From: an uncultured Verrucomicrobiota bacterium
GTDB taxonomy: Bacteria > Verrucomicrobiota > Verrucomicrobiia > Opitutales > Intestinicryptomonadaceae
Assembly: GCA_949287395.1 (NCBI GenBank)
Contig: CASEFZ010000056.1
Coordinates: 1 to 32,994 of the forward strand
DNA length: 32,994 nucleotides
Direction: 5' to 3'
Position 1 is the first letter of the stretch, and every line of letters begins with the position of its first letter. Positions 7,779 through 15,986 of the stretch are shown here, one piece after another. Below the pieces are notes generated by a model that was not told where the DNA came from, did no database searches, and was given only the letters and a program-made list of their open reading frames with translations. A program made the translations under genes and the position numbers.

Positions 7779-9239
7779 CTACTTTAGCCGACCTAACTTA
7801 TTTGAGCACGAACGGTCCACAACCATTGCCGTTAATATAAACGTCAGCAGCGCGGCCGCGCCGTGCGCCTGGCTTAGCGGCATTCCGAACCCAACTGGCC
7901 CCCCGTGTTCCGGCGATATCCACAAAATGTAGCACACCACAATATACGTCATGAACATTCCGGGAACCAGGGCCGCCATGACGTTTTTGCCGGACCTCCG
8001 CAGCCAAACCACCGCAGCCATGAGAGTAGAGGCCGCAAGCACTTGATTTCCCCACGCAAAGTAATTCCATAGCTGGTCGAAGGAGCGCTGGCTTGAATTC
8101 GACCAAGCCAACAGTAAGGACACCGCCACTATTAGCGGAACCACCACACCCAAACGCGCCGAAAATTTTGCCTGCTTAACGCCAAAAATTTCCGCTATGC
8201 TCAAGCGCAAGCTGCGCATGGCGGTGTCTCCGGAAGTTATGGCCAAAATTATCACCCCTATGACCGTTATGGAGCCAATCCATGGCCCCAAAAAGTGGGT
8301 TGTTATCTTGGATAGTACAAGCGGAGCCTTCTCGTCGAATTGCCCCGGAAATAGATTGTATATGGCCAATCCGCCGGCGGCCCAGACCATGGCTATAAAA
8401 CCCTCAACCACCATCATTCCGTAAAACGTCTGACGGCCCTGACGTTCCGAGCGCATTGTGCGCGCAACTATCGGCGATTGCGTCGCGTGGAACCCCGATA
8501 TTATCCCGCAGGCGATAGTCACAAACAACAGCGGAACTATCGGGTGCGAATTCGCCTCTGTCCACATCTTCGCCTTAAAAGCCTCCGACTCCGACAATAT
8601 TTCCGCAGATGTGAAGCCCTCCGCCATTAACGCCACAAATATTGCAACAGTTCCGACCACCAAAATCCCGCCGAAGACCGGATAAATTTTCCCTATAATT
8701 TTGTCTATGGGAAAGAGCGTCGCGGCTATATAGTAGATAAATATTGCAGCCACGGCCAGCCAGAATATGCCGTATTCCGGCACAAACGCGTCAATCAAGT
8801 TTGCCGGAATATTTATGAACACCGCCACCACAAGTAAAAGCAGCAGGCACATAAACACGCTGAAAACCGAGGAAAAACCCTTTCCCAGATTGCTCCGCAC
8901 TATGGCTGGAAGATTTGCCCCGTTGGCCCGTATGGACATCATTCCCGCAAGAAAATCGTGCGTGGCACCTGCTATTATATTTCCTATGGGTATTATCAAA
9001 AAAACTATCGCTCCAAATTTTACGCCTATAATTACGCCTATAACCGGCCCGACGCCCGCTATATTCAACAGCTGTATCAGCATATTCTTCCAATGCGGAA
9101 GAACCAAAAAATCTACGCCGTCTCTTTGCGAAACGGCCGGAGTAGGCCTGTCGTCCGGCCCTATCAGCCTTTCTATAAAGCGCCCGTAAACGAAATACCC
9201 GGCAATTAAAATCGCCATTCCTAAGATAAATAAAAGCAT
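7779..9239 (-). CDS. cstA: CstA-family carbon starvation protein (peptide/pyruvate transporter)
   Basis: A 486-residue, very hydrophobic inner-membrane protein with a dozen or more predicted membrane segments. It starts with a helix followed by YGRFIERLIGPDDRPTP and then QRDGVDFLVLPHWKN, a signature stretch of CstA; NIAGVGPVIG, GATHDFLAGMMSIR, SGFHATQSP and ITSGDTAMRS follow in the family order. CstA proteins take up peptides, and in some bacteria pyruvate, when carbon is scarce. It is shorter than the roughly 700-residue E. coli form and matches the compact bacterial CstA type. AGGAG lies 7 bases before the ATG. It appears to be a single-gene unit; the next gene upstream (crcB pair) is divergent, 514 bases away. 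The substrate cannot be read from the sequence. Confidence 0.88.
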   Translation of the reverse strand: MLLFILGMAILIAGYFVYGRFIERLIGPDDRPTPAVSQRDGVDFLVLPHWKNMLIQLLNIAGVGPVIGVIIGVKFGAIVFLIIPIGNIIAGATHDFLAGMMSIRANGANLPAIVRSNLGKGFSSVFSVFMCLLLLLVVAVFINIPANLIDAFVPEYGIFWLAVAAIFIYYIAATLFPIDKIIGKIYPVFGGILVVGTVAIFVALMAEGFTSAEILSESEAFKAKMWTEANSHPIVPLLFVTIACGIISGFHATQSPIVARTMRSERQGRQTFYGMMVVEGFIAMVWAAGGLAIYNLFPGQFDEKAPLVLSKITTHFLGPWIGSITVIGVIILAITSGDTAMRSLRLSIAEIFGVKQAKFSARLGVVVPLIVAVSLLLAWSNSSQRSFDQLWNYFAWGNQVLAASTLMAAVVWLRRSGKNVMAALVPGMFMTYIVVCYILWISPEHGGPVGFGMPLSQAHGAAALLTFILTAMVVDRSCSNKLGRLK

Positions 9240-9753
9240 TTTATACTCCTATAAAAACTCCCTGCGCAGCTGCCCGTTGCTGACATAACCCGCTAACGAA
9301 ACAACATTCGCGCACGCATGTCAACTTTTGAAACACAATTCTTCAATATTTTTACAGCCAAAGCCGGGGAAAAAACAACTTTCAACTTTGGGCGTGCGGC
9401 ATTCACGCGCCGCGTATGGCCTTGCATATTTACAGTGGAATATGTTCGGCTCTACATAGCCGCTTAAAGTCCAGGCCAAGTGTTTGAATTGCCCATCCGG
9501 CGCCCTCTTGGCTGGATTGCTTCCGGCGGATGGCAGCAGAAAGTATTTGCCACGCCAACAACGCCTTCTAATTCCTAAAATCTGCGGCGACGCGCATTTT
9601 TCAAACAATATGGATAGCCGCACAATAAAAAATCCCGCATATTTGTTGGGTGGTGCTGTCTTTACAAATATCAGCAAACGGCCAAATTCGCACAATAAAC
9701 TCGACACCAACCCAAAAAGTTGTAGCAACACCGTAATATGGTTAGCATAAGAA
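9240..9753. other. Intergenic region between divergent cstA and crcB genes
   Basis: A 514-base stretch that must carry both promoters. No plausible gene is seen: the long minus-strand frame covering it reads antisense through crcB1 and is a shadow. A fluoride riboswitch would be expected before crcB in many bacteria, but no GGCGATGG...CTGATG pattern is present in the 250 bases upstream. Confidence 0.45.
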
Positions 9754-10167
9754 ATGCCCACACTAAAAGACAAGCTGTTCGCGCATGCCCACGAATGTTT
9801 ATATGCAGCCCTTGGCGGAAGCATAGGCGCAGCAACCCGCGTGTGCGTATTCGCGGCGGTTTCAAACCACATATTATCAACGCTCCTGTGTAACGTGTTT
9901 GGGACATTTTTGCTGGCGTGCGTAATGCAGCTGGAAAACAGGATAAGCCCCCGGCTGCGCAATTCCATAACCGCGGGATTCTGCGGCGGATTGAGCATTT
10001 TTGCCAGTTTTTCAAAAGATTCCGTATTGGCGGTAAAAAATAAGGATTTTCTTCTGTTTTTTGCAAATTTCTTTGCAAATTTTTCGCTGTGCATAATCGC
10101 GGTATACGCGGCATTCGCACTTGTTAAATATGCCGGAAAGGTGCTTATAAGGAGGCGCGCCCTATGA
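9754..10167 (+). CDS. crcB1: CrcB/Fluc fluoride channel subunit 1
   Basis: A 137-residue membrane protein of the CrcB (Fluc) family, which exports fluoride as a dual-topology dimer. Four hydrophobic segments are seen, with the family marks GGSIGAATRV (21-30), LLCNVFGTFLLA and GFCGGLSIFASFSKDS. The usual TTFSTF phenylalanine box reads SIFASF, so one of the two Phe tracks is retained and neighbours differ. The N-terminus (MPTLKDKLFAHAHE) is longer than usual by about 15 residues. The stop overlaps the start of the second subunit in ATGA, the classic coupled layout for heterodimeric Fluc pairs. No strong ribosome-binding site precedes the ATG. Confidence 0.82.
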   Translation: MPTLKDKLFAHAHECLYAALGGSIGAATRVCVFAAVSNHILSTLLCNVFGTFLLACVMQLENRISPRLRNSITAGFCGGLSIFASFSKDSVLAVKNKDFLLFFANFFANFSLCIIAVYAAFALVKYAGKVLIRRRAL

Positions 10168-10538
10168 TTTTCGCCGTTGCATGCGCCGCCGTGGGAGGTT
10201 CCTTCGGGGCGGCTCTCAGAAGCCTTTTTTCCTCGCTTTTAAACGATGCGCGCGGAGGGTTCCCTTTTGGGACATTCGCATCAAATATGTTGTCCTCGTT
10301 CATTCTGGGAGCGCTAATGGCCTTTGACGATGCAGGTGTGTTAAACAAATACGCAGACATGTTGTTGGAAGCCGGTTTTTGCGCAACTTTGTCCACATTT
10401 TCATCATTGGCCTGGGAAATGGCCACAATGCTTCGGCGCGGGCATACGCTGCTGGCCGCAATTTATGCAATCTCCACATTTTGCGGAGGAATGGCGCTAT
10501 TTCTGGCGGCAAACCACTCGGTGGCGGGGCTGTATTAA
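10164..10538 (+). CDS. crcB2: CrcB/Fluc fluoride channel subunit 2
   Basis: A 124-residue partner of the preceding gene, overlapping it by 4 bases (ATGA) and preceded by an AGGAGG ribosome-binding site within it. Four membrane segments, GGSFGAALRSLF (11-22), FPFGTFASNMLSSFILG and GFCATLSTFSSLAWEMA are the family marks; here the STFSS box is nearer to the consensus than in subunit 1. Two unlike subunits encoded side by side normally assemble as an antiparallel heterodimer. No terminator is obvious after the stop. Confidence 0.85.
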   Translation: MIFAVACAAVGGSFGAALRSLFSSLLNDARGGFPFGTFASNMLSSFILGALMAFDDAGVLNKYADMLLEAGFCATLSTFSSLAWEMATMLRRGHTLLAAIYAISTFCGGMALFLAANHSVAGLY

Positions 10539-11002
10539 TTTGGGCAAATAAGAACGCCCACCCCAAGTAAGTTCAAACAGCCCTTGCAAATGCCGCAACT
10601 TTTCCGGCCCGCAACGCCTTATTCCCGTATCAACCATACAGTTCCGCATCCCACGCGCCGCACCCACCAAAAAAGCAGTTTTTTTGCGCATAAAATTTCA
10701 CCGCCAACCCCCTTACTATAAAATCTCTATGTGCAAACGCTCCGCTTGCAAGCGGAACATACGCGCGCAAACGGCAAAGCATGCCCACCCCCATTCCAAC
10801 TGCTACGAAAGCCTGCCGAACAAAACCCACATAAAACCACGCAAACAAAATGCAGCCATAATGTTTTTGTGCAAAATACCATTTTAAGCCTAAAAAGAAC
10901 AATGCTTTTTACGCAAAATTGCCGCATCCGCACGCGAAACAACTGCACCTTCAAGTGTAAATCCAATAATAAAATTACCAGCACCCCCACAATTAAACCA
11001 AT
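10539..11002. other. Intergenic stretch with a perfect 16-base palindrome
   Basis: About 460 bases without a believable gene. It contains the palindrome TCCGCTTGCAAGCGGA at 10741-10756 with no T-run after it, and the octamer GCAACTTT at 10595-10602 that recurs in other intergenic regions of the window. Confidence 0.5.
10741..10756. promoter_or_regulatory. Perfect 16-base palindrome
   Basis: TCCGCTTGCAAGCGGA is its own reverse complement over all 16 bases. It lies in noncoding DNA 200 bases after crcB2. It could be a dimeric-protein site or a short hairpin; nothing in the sequence decides between them. Confidence 0.35.
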
Positions 11003-11032
11003 AAAAAACGCCGCGCTAAAATTTGCGCGGCG
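11003..11032 (-). terminator. Rho-independent terminator of the pgi / coiled-coil operon
   Basis: Stem CGCCGCGC (11009-11016) with GCGCGGCG (11025-11032) around an 8-base loop; on the minus strand it is followed by six T (plus-strand A at 11003-11008). It lies 40 bases after the coiled-coil gene stop. Confidence 0.85.
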
Positions 11033-11071
11033 CTTTTGCAAAGGAACAATTCAATATACCCAATACCCGAC

Positions 11072-12058
11072 CTACGCTTCAGCCTCCGGAGCCTGGGGAG
11101 CCGAAGGAGCGGCAGGAGCCGAAGGCGCCGAGGGAGCCTGTTCAGCGTCCTTTGCGGGAACATCGCCTCCATTCTGAAGCTTCTCTATCGCAGGATTGCA
11201 CATCTCAAGGCTGTCGCCAACCTCTATCGTTTCCGGGATTGCCACAAGCCTGTTTATCATTCCCACTGACTTGTCGTCAGACAACTCCGCAATTTTAATT
11301 TCGGAAACGTCTTCGCCCTCGCGGCGCAAAACTATTACCTGGTCAAGCTTAACGCCGTTTTTCTGTCCGCGGTTTAACTCCACCAACTGGTTCTCATGGT
11401 CGACAGAAAGAACTGTTGCAATGTCGCCCTTAGGAATGTAGGGCACCTTTACTATCTGCTTGCGAACCTTCTGTCCCTCTTTGTTAGTCTCTATAACTTC
11501 TACTATCTCGGACATGTCCAAAATCTTGGTCTTTTTATCTGCTTCCAAGAAGGCCTTATGCTTGGCCTCCAGCTGGGACTCCAACGACGCAATTTTCTCC
11601 TTCAGGCCGTCGACAGTCTTGTCCTGCGTCACCATGGACTTCGCCTTCAAAACTTCCGCCTTCAGGCCTTCTATCATGCTGTCCTTCTCCGCCATGGACT
11701 TTTTGTTGGAAGTTATGGTCTGGTTCAAAGTGCGTATCTCTGAAGTTTTCTTAGCCAACTCCGCACTGGCCTTCAGGCTTTTCGAACGCTCCGACTCTAG
11801 CTCAGAATTCAAGCCGGACACCTTTGTGTCCAAACCTTTTATTCTTTCCCCGAGAGCGGAGATCTGCTTCTTCATGCCCGCATTATCGTCGAGAATGCCG
11901 GGCACCTTATCGGCCTTGTCCTGCAGCGATTCGCCCTCCACATTACTCATTTTGCCGAGAGCATACGACACCTTCTGGCGCGTATCCACCCACGCAAATA
12001 TGCAAAATGCGGCCGCCAAGAGCGCGACAACCCTCAATATTATAGACAGTGCTTTCAT
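11072..12058 (-). CDS. Membrane-anchored coiled-coil protein with C-terminal beta domain
   Basis: A 328-residue protein of unknown function. Residues 5-24 form a hydrophobic segment (signal anchor), followed by a long, Lys/Glu/Ser-rich coiled coil (about 45-180). A compact domain follows with GDIATVLSVDHENQLVELNR (211-230) and GVKLDQVIVLRR, a pattern (V-x-L-N-x-G...G-V) shared with small beta-barrel domains such as the FlgT C-terminus. The end (308-328) is an Ala/Pro/Ser low-complexity tail (APSAPSAP...). It starts 5 bases after the pgi stop, and its AAAGGAAA ribosome-binding site overlaps the end of pgi, so the two are co-transcribed. A periplasmic or envelope-spacing role is plausible, but no catalytic motif is visible. 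Confidence 0.75.
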   Translation of the reverse strand: MKALSIILRVVALLAAAFCIFAWVDTRQKVSYALGKMSNVEGESLQDKADKVPGILDDNAGMKKQISALGERIKGLDTKVSGLNSELESERSKSLKASAELAKKTSEIRTLNQTITSNKKSMAEKDSMIEGLKAEVLKAKSMVTQDKTVDGLKEKIASLESQLEAKHKAFLEADKKTKILDMSEIVEVIETNKEGQKVRKQIVKVPYIPKGDIATVLSVDHENQLVELNRGQKNGVKLDQVIVLRREGEDVSEIKIAELSDDKSVGMINRLVAIPETIEVGDSLEMCNPAIEKLQNGGDVPAKDAEQAPSAPSAPAAPSAPQAPEAEA

Positions 12059-12063
12059 TTTAA

Positions 12064-13638
12064 TTATTTTCCTTTTATAAACTTCGCGTCGAACCCGCTG
12101 CCTGAATGAACGGCGACACCGAATTGTTCGTTTGAGATGAGATGTGACAGTAGTTTAAATACTATTTGCTTGTCGTTTTCAAGCTTTATTTCTTCCGCTA
12201 TTTCATCTATCGACATGGCTCCGTTCGCCCTTTCCAAAACGGACAGTATTTTCGCGTTTATCGAAAGTATGGAACTGGCCGCCTTTTTCCCGGCCTCCAC
12301 GCCCGGCTGGTGATAGGCGTTTATGCCCACCAACGACGCATAAAAACCGACAGCGCGCTCGTAGAGGGCTATGAGCAAGCCCACCGAGTATGCGGAACAA
12401 TCCTTGACAGTTATGGTTATGCTCTCCCTGTTTTTCTCCGACAAAGCCTTGCGCGTGCCAAGCATGAAAGCGTGCAGATAATCGCCGCTAGTGGCCCCGT
12501 CGGAAACGTCAGGGCTAAAGCATTCGCGGTCTTTAAGCACCTCTATAAATGTCACAAAAAAGTTGTTTACGCCGTCGCGCAACTGCTGGACATACGCGTG
12601 CTGGTCGGTGGAACCCTTGTTGCCGAAAACCGATATTCCCTGCTCAACTCTTTCTCCTTTGAGATTGAGCTCCTTGCCCAAAGACTCCATTATCAACTGC
12701 TGCAAGTATCTTGAAAACAACAGCAACCTGTCTTTGTACGGAAGAATTACCATATCCTTAAGCCCCTTGCCCCCCGTACATTTGTACCACATCAGCGACA
12801 GCAGCGCCGAAGGATTGCCCAGCAGGCTTTCAACGCGCGTAGCCGCGTCCATTTCGGAAGCTCCGCGAAGTAGGGAATCTATGTCTATTCCCTGAAGCGC
12901 CGCCGGAAGAAGTCCCACCGCGGCAAACTCGCTGGTGCGGCCGCCCACCCAATCCCACATGGGAAATTCGTCTATAAAGCCCTTCTGTTTTGCAAAATTG
13001 TAGAGCTGGCTACCCTCGCCCGTTGTGGCAACAGCGTGTTTTGCAAAGTCCAACCCGGCGGCTTCCCAGCGCGAAATGGCTTCAACCATGGCATTCCTGG
13101 GCTCGGGAGTCCCGCCAGACTTCGACGTCACAATTGCCAAAGTTTTGCCGAGGCTGTCTCCAAGCTTGTCAAAAACCACATCGTAGCCGTCGGGATCGGT
13201 GTTGTCCAAAAAAAACACCTTCATCTTGTCGCTTTTCGGGGAACCGAGGGCCTCGCTTACGAACTGCGGCCCAAGCGCCGACCCACCTATTCCGATGCAC
13301 AAAAGATTTTCAAATTTCCCCGCAGAACCGCAAATCTCGCCGCTGTGGACCTTGCGCGCAAACTCCTTAATTTTTGACAAAGCCCCCTCTATCTGGCCCC
13401 TTATTTCCGGCGTGGGCGCAAGCGACGGCGTGCGCAACCAATAGTGCCCAACCATTCTATTTTCGTCAGGATTGGCAATCGCACCGGCTTCAAGAGCCTT
13501 CATCGAAGCGAAAGCCTCCCTCATTGGGGCCTCCATAGCGCCCAAAAAAGCTTCGTCGAAATCGACTCTGCTGACATCAATCGAAAAGCCGAGCCCCTCA
13601 AGCCCGACACAATATTTCTTAAACCTTTCCCAAGACAT
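12064..13638 (-). CDS. pgi: Glucose-6-phosphate isomerase with winged-helix-like C-terminus
   Basis: A 524-residue isomerase interconverting glucose 6-phosphate and fructose 6-phosphate. Active-site motifs in order: IGIGGSALGPQ (115-125), TSKSGGTPEPRN (171-182, phosphate loop), GGRTSEFAAVG (232-242), MESLGKELN with Glu318, GSTDQHAYVQQLRDG with His347, and YHQPGVEAGKK with the catalytic lysine (451 or 452). The start at 13638 (MSWERFKKY) is preferred: the longer frame up to 13701 adds a sequence unlike the family. Residues from about 456 onward (ILSVLERANGAMSIDEIAEE, then QIVFKLLSHLISN and a GVAV strand) look like a winged helix, an addition absent from the classical enzyme. It is the first gene of a two-gene operon with the coiled-coil protein. 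Confidence 0.93.
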   Translation of the reverse strand: MSWERFKKYCVGLEGLGFSIDVSRVDFDEAFLGAMEAPMREAFASMKALEAGAIANPDENRMVGHYWLRTPSLAPTPEIRGQIEGALSKIKEFARKVHSGEICGSAGKFENLLCIGIGGSALGPQFVSEALGSPKSDKMKVFFLDNTDPDGYDVVFDKLGDSLGKTLAIVTSKSGGTPEPRNAMVEAISRWEAAGLDFAKHAVATTGEGSQLYNFAKQKGFIDEFPMWDWVGGRTSEFAAVGLLPAALQGIDIDSLLRGASEMDAATRVESLLGNPSALLSLMWYKCTGGKGLKDMVILPYKDRLLLFSRYLQQLIMESLGKELNLKGERVEQGISVFGNKGSTDQHAYVQQLRDGVNNFFVTFIEVLKDRECFSPDVSDGATSGDYLHAFMLGTRKALSEKNRESITITVKDCSAYSVGLLIALYERAVGFYASLVGINAYHQPGVEAGKKAASSILSINAKILSVLERANGAMSIDEIAEEIKLENDKQIVFKLLSHLISNEQFGVAVHSGSGFDAKFIKGK

Positions 13639-13885
13639 AACCGATAAATTGACCCGCCAACATAAAAGCGCCTGTGCCCTTGTCAAAATAAAAAACGCCA
13701 ACCCAACGCGGCTTCGCTAAAAAAAGCCAGCTAAAAAGCGCTTCCTAATGCCATACGCCACTCTCCCGCCCCAACCTGCGTGGGCGCATGAAAAATGTCC
13801 TCAAAGTCTCCACCACACACCCAAAAGCCCGCAATCCACAAAATAAATTTGCCCCGAATCCAAACAGCCGCAAAGCAAACAAATC

Positions 13886-15472
13886 CTACTTGATGGCCTC
13901 TTTATTATAGTTTATGGACTGCCTCTGCCACAGATCCTCCAATACTTTCAAATTCTCCAGAAAGCGCCCGTAATCCCTTTCAACCGACCATACGGCTTCT
14001 GCATGCGCGGCCGTCCGCGGAAAGGCCCTGTCGTAAAACCTCTCAACGGTGTCGATTGGCTTAAACCACAGCTGGCAGCTTGAACCTAATATGTTAGAGG
14101 CTGAGTCCTCGTCCAAATCCGCCGGCACGGGATTAAAATCGTAAGCTTTTCTCAGGGAAATCGGCGCCATGCGCAAGTAGGAATCGTAGCCCTTGGTGGG
14201 GCCGTCAACTATCTTATCACCGTCAGGAGGAAGGTAGCTGCCCTCGTCCTTAGAATAGTAGTAATTGAAGTAGGTATAGCGGCAATCGGCATTGACAATC
14301 TGGTGCCCTTTCTTGGCTGCCGCTACCATGCCTGAAACATTGCCCGTCCAGAAGTGCATTATCATATTCTTGGAAATCTCCGCGCGAGAAGTCTTCATGC
14401 CTTTCTTTACCTCTTCAACCCCTTTGCCGAAAGATTCGTCCCAAGCCATCATTCTTCTGGCCTTGCCCTCAAGATAACGTCCCATCTCGTCCATATAGAA
14501 CACGTGCGCGTCAAGCAGAGTGCCCAAATTGTGCTCTTTCATGTACGAGCGCACTGAAGGATCTGCCCCCCAAATTTTGTAGTCAACCTCGTCTCCGGCA
14601 AGATGTATTATTCCCGAAGGGAAAAGCCCGGTAACCTCGTCTATTACATTTCTGAAAAATTCGCGCACCTCAGGCTTTCCCACGCTCACCCCGAAGCCGT
14701 CTCCCAAAAATGGATACGCCTTGACTGCGGCAGTGGCGTGGCTCAATATTTCTATTTCCGGAACAACAGTCATGTTGCGGGCCTTTGCGTATTCAACAAT
14801 CTCCCTAATATCGTCTTGGGTAAAGTAGCCGTTTTTCACATACGGGCACCATTTGGAGCCAACTTCCACAAGTTTGGGATACCTCTTTATTTCTATGCGC
14901 CATCCTTGATGGTCGGTAAGATGCAGATGCAACACGTTGAATTTCAGCAGGGCAAGCTGGTCTATGGTCTTAAATATAAACTCTTTGCCAAGAAAATTTC
15001 TGGCTACGTCTATCATGAAGCCCCTCCACGGAAAGGCCGGATAATCTTCAACCAAACACGCGGGTATGGTGAATCGGCCGTCGTTTTCGCGCTTGACCAA
15101 CTGGCGCAAAGTCTGCAAACCGTAAAAGGCCCCATTCCCCGACGAAGCCCACAATTTGAGCGACTTTGGCAATACCTCAAGCTTGTATTCCTCGCCGCCC
15201 AAACCCGGGTCTTCAAGAATGCACAGATGGGCGCCTTCGTCGGCTTTCTGAAACAGCAATCCGGTTTTGGAATCGGCGCACATCTTCGCCGAAGCGTCGA
15301 CCGCCCCGGCAAACTTTGGCGCGCTTGAAACCTTTAGCGCACCTGAAAATTCAAATGCCCCCTCCAGCGGCTTTAAGTTATTGGGATAGGGGACAACCGT
15401 ATACCGTTGCGAAAACGAAAAAAACGGGAAAAAAAACAGCAAACACAATATAAAACCTCTCGCCATCTTCAT
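13886..15472 (-). CDS. Secreted beta-N-acetylhexosaminidase, GH20
   Basis: A 528-residue exported GH20 enzyme that cleaves terminal N-acetylglucosamine or N-acetylgalactosamine by substrate-assisted catalysis. A signal peptide (MKMARGFILCLLFFFPFFSF, residues 1-20) is followed by the GH20b-type N-terminal alpha/beta domain (about 24-145) and the catalytic barrel, opening with WRGFMIDVARNF (149-160). Further marks are HLHLTDHQGWRIE (182-194), PEIEILSH (238-245) and HLAGDEV (290-296) with the catalytic pair Asp294-Glu295. The start is uncertain: ATGs at 15472 and 15466 both give the signal peptide, and 15514 would add a polar leader. It is divergent from the disordered-protein gene. Together with the GH29 and GH39-like enzymes it points to degradation of mucin-like or chitin-derived glycans. 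Confidence 0.9.
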   Translation of the reverse strand: MKMARGFILCLLFFFPFFSFSQRYTVVPYPNNLKPLEGAFEFSGALKVSSAPKFAGAVDASAKMCADSKTGLLFQKADEGAHLCILEDPGLGGEEYKLEVLPKSLKLWASSGNGAFYGLQTLRQLVKRENDGRFTIPACLVEDYPAFPWRGFMIDVARNFLGKEFIFKTIDQLALLKFNVLHLHLTDHQGWRIEIKRYPKLVEVGSKWCPYVKNGYFTQDDIREIVEYAKARNMTVVPEIEILSHATAAVKAYPFLGDGFGVSVGKPEVREFFRNVIDEVTGLFPSGIIHLAGDEVDYKIWGADPSVRSYMKEHNLGTLLDAHVFYMDEMGRYLEGKARRMMAWDESFGKGVEEVKKGMKTSRAEISKNMIMHFWTGNVSGMVAAAKKGHQIVNADCRYTYFNYYYSKDEGSYLPPDGDKIVDGPTKGYDSYLRMAPISLRKAYDFNPVPADLDEDSASNILGSSCQLWFKPIDTVERFYDRAFPRTAAHAEAVWSVERDYGRFLENLKVLEDLWQRQSINYNKEAIK

Positions 15473-15986
15473 CTTCCACAACCGCATATAGATATGCGTA
15501 AAATCTTCAAGCAAATCCAGTCCGTTTTATAATTTTATTGCATGCCAGGCCATTCGAGCACGCTTATAGCGCAATTGAACCCGCCTTAACTCCCAATTTT
15601 CGGCAGGATACTTTTGCGCTTTAATTATCCCGCCACCAGGCTTTCCATGAAATATCCACTCTGAGAAAATTGTGGGAACCTTTTGTGCGCCAATGCGCTC
15701 CATACATTTACAAGAACAATTTAACCATCAAAAAATTTCCCGATATAGGCGGTGTAGAGGCAAGTTGCAGGTATTTTTTTGGTTGAAATCCCTGAAGCTA
15801 TGTGCTCTCATGTTGAAAGCTGTGTTTTGCCTATTTGGAAATTGGATAGGCGGCATTTGTTTTTTGTCTGAGAAACAGACCTTAAGCGGCGGTATTTTTC
15901 GCGCACCGAGAGAGCCATCAATCTGCCGCCGCAAATGCTACATACAACCGAACATACACAATAATCTCTCGCTAAGATTAAACATC
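15473..15986. other. Intergenic region between divergent GH20 and disordered-protein genes
   Basis: About 510 bases. The plus-strand frame of the next gene stays open for 105 codons upstream of the chosen start, but the encoded stretch is Cys- and aromatic-rich and unlike the charged protein that follows, so it is taken as untranslated. Nothing else was recognised. Confidence 0.4.

Noticed and set aside
9500-9753. Fluoride riboswitch upstream of crcB
   Set aside because: The conserved GGCGATGG and CTGATG elements are not found in order.
9321-10094. 257-codon minus-strand frame across the crcB region
   Set aside because: It is antisense to crcB1, whose family motifs are clear, and is Cys- and Arg-rich in a way typical of shadow frames.
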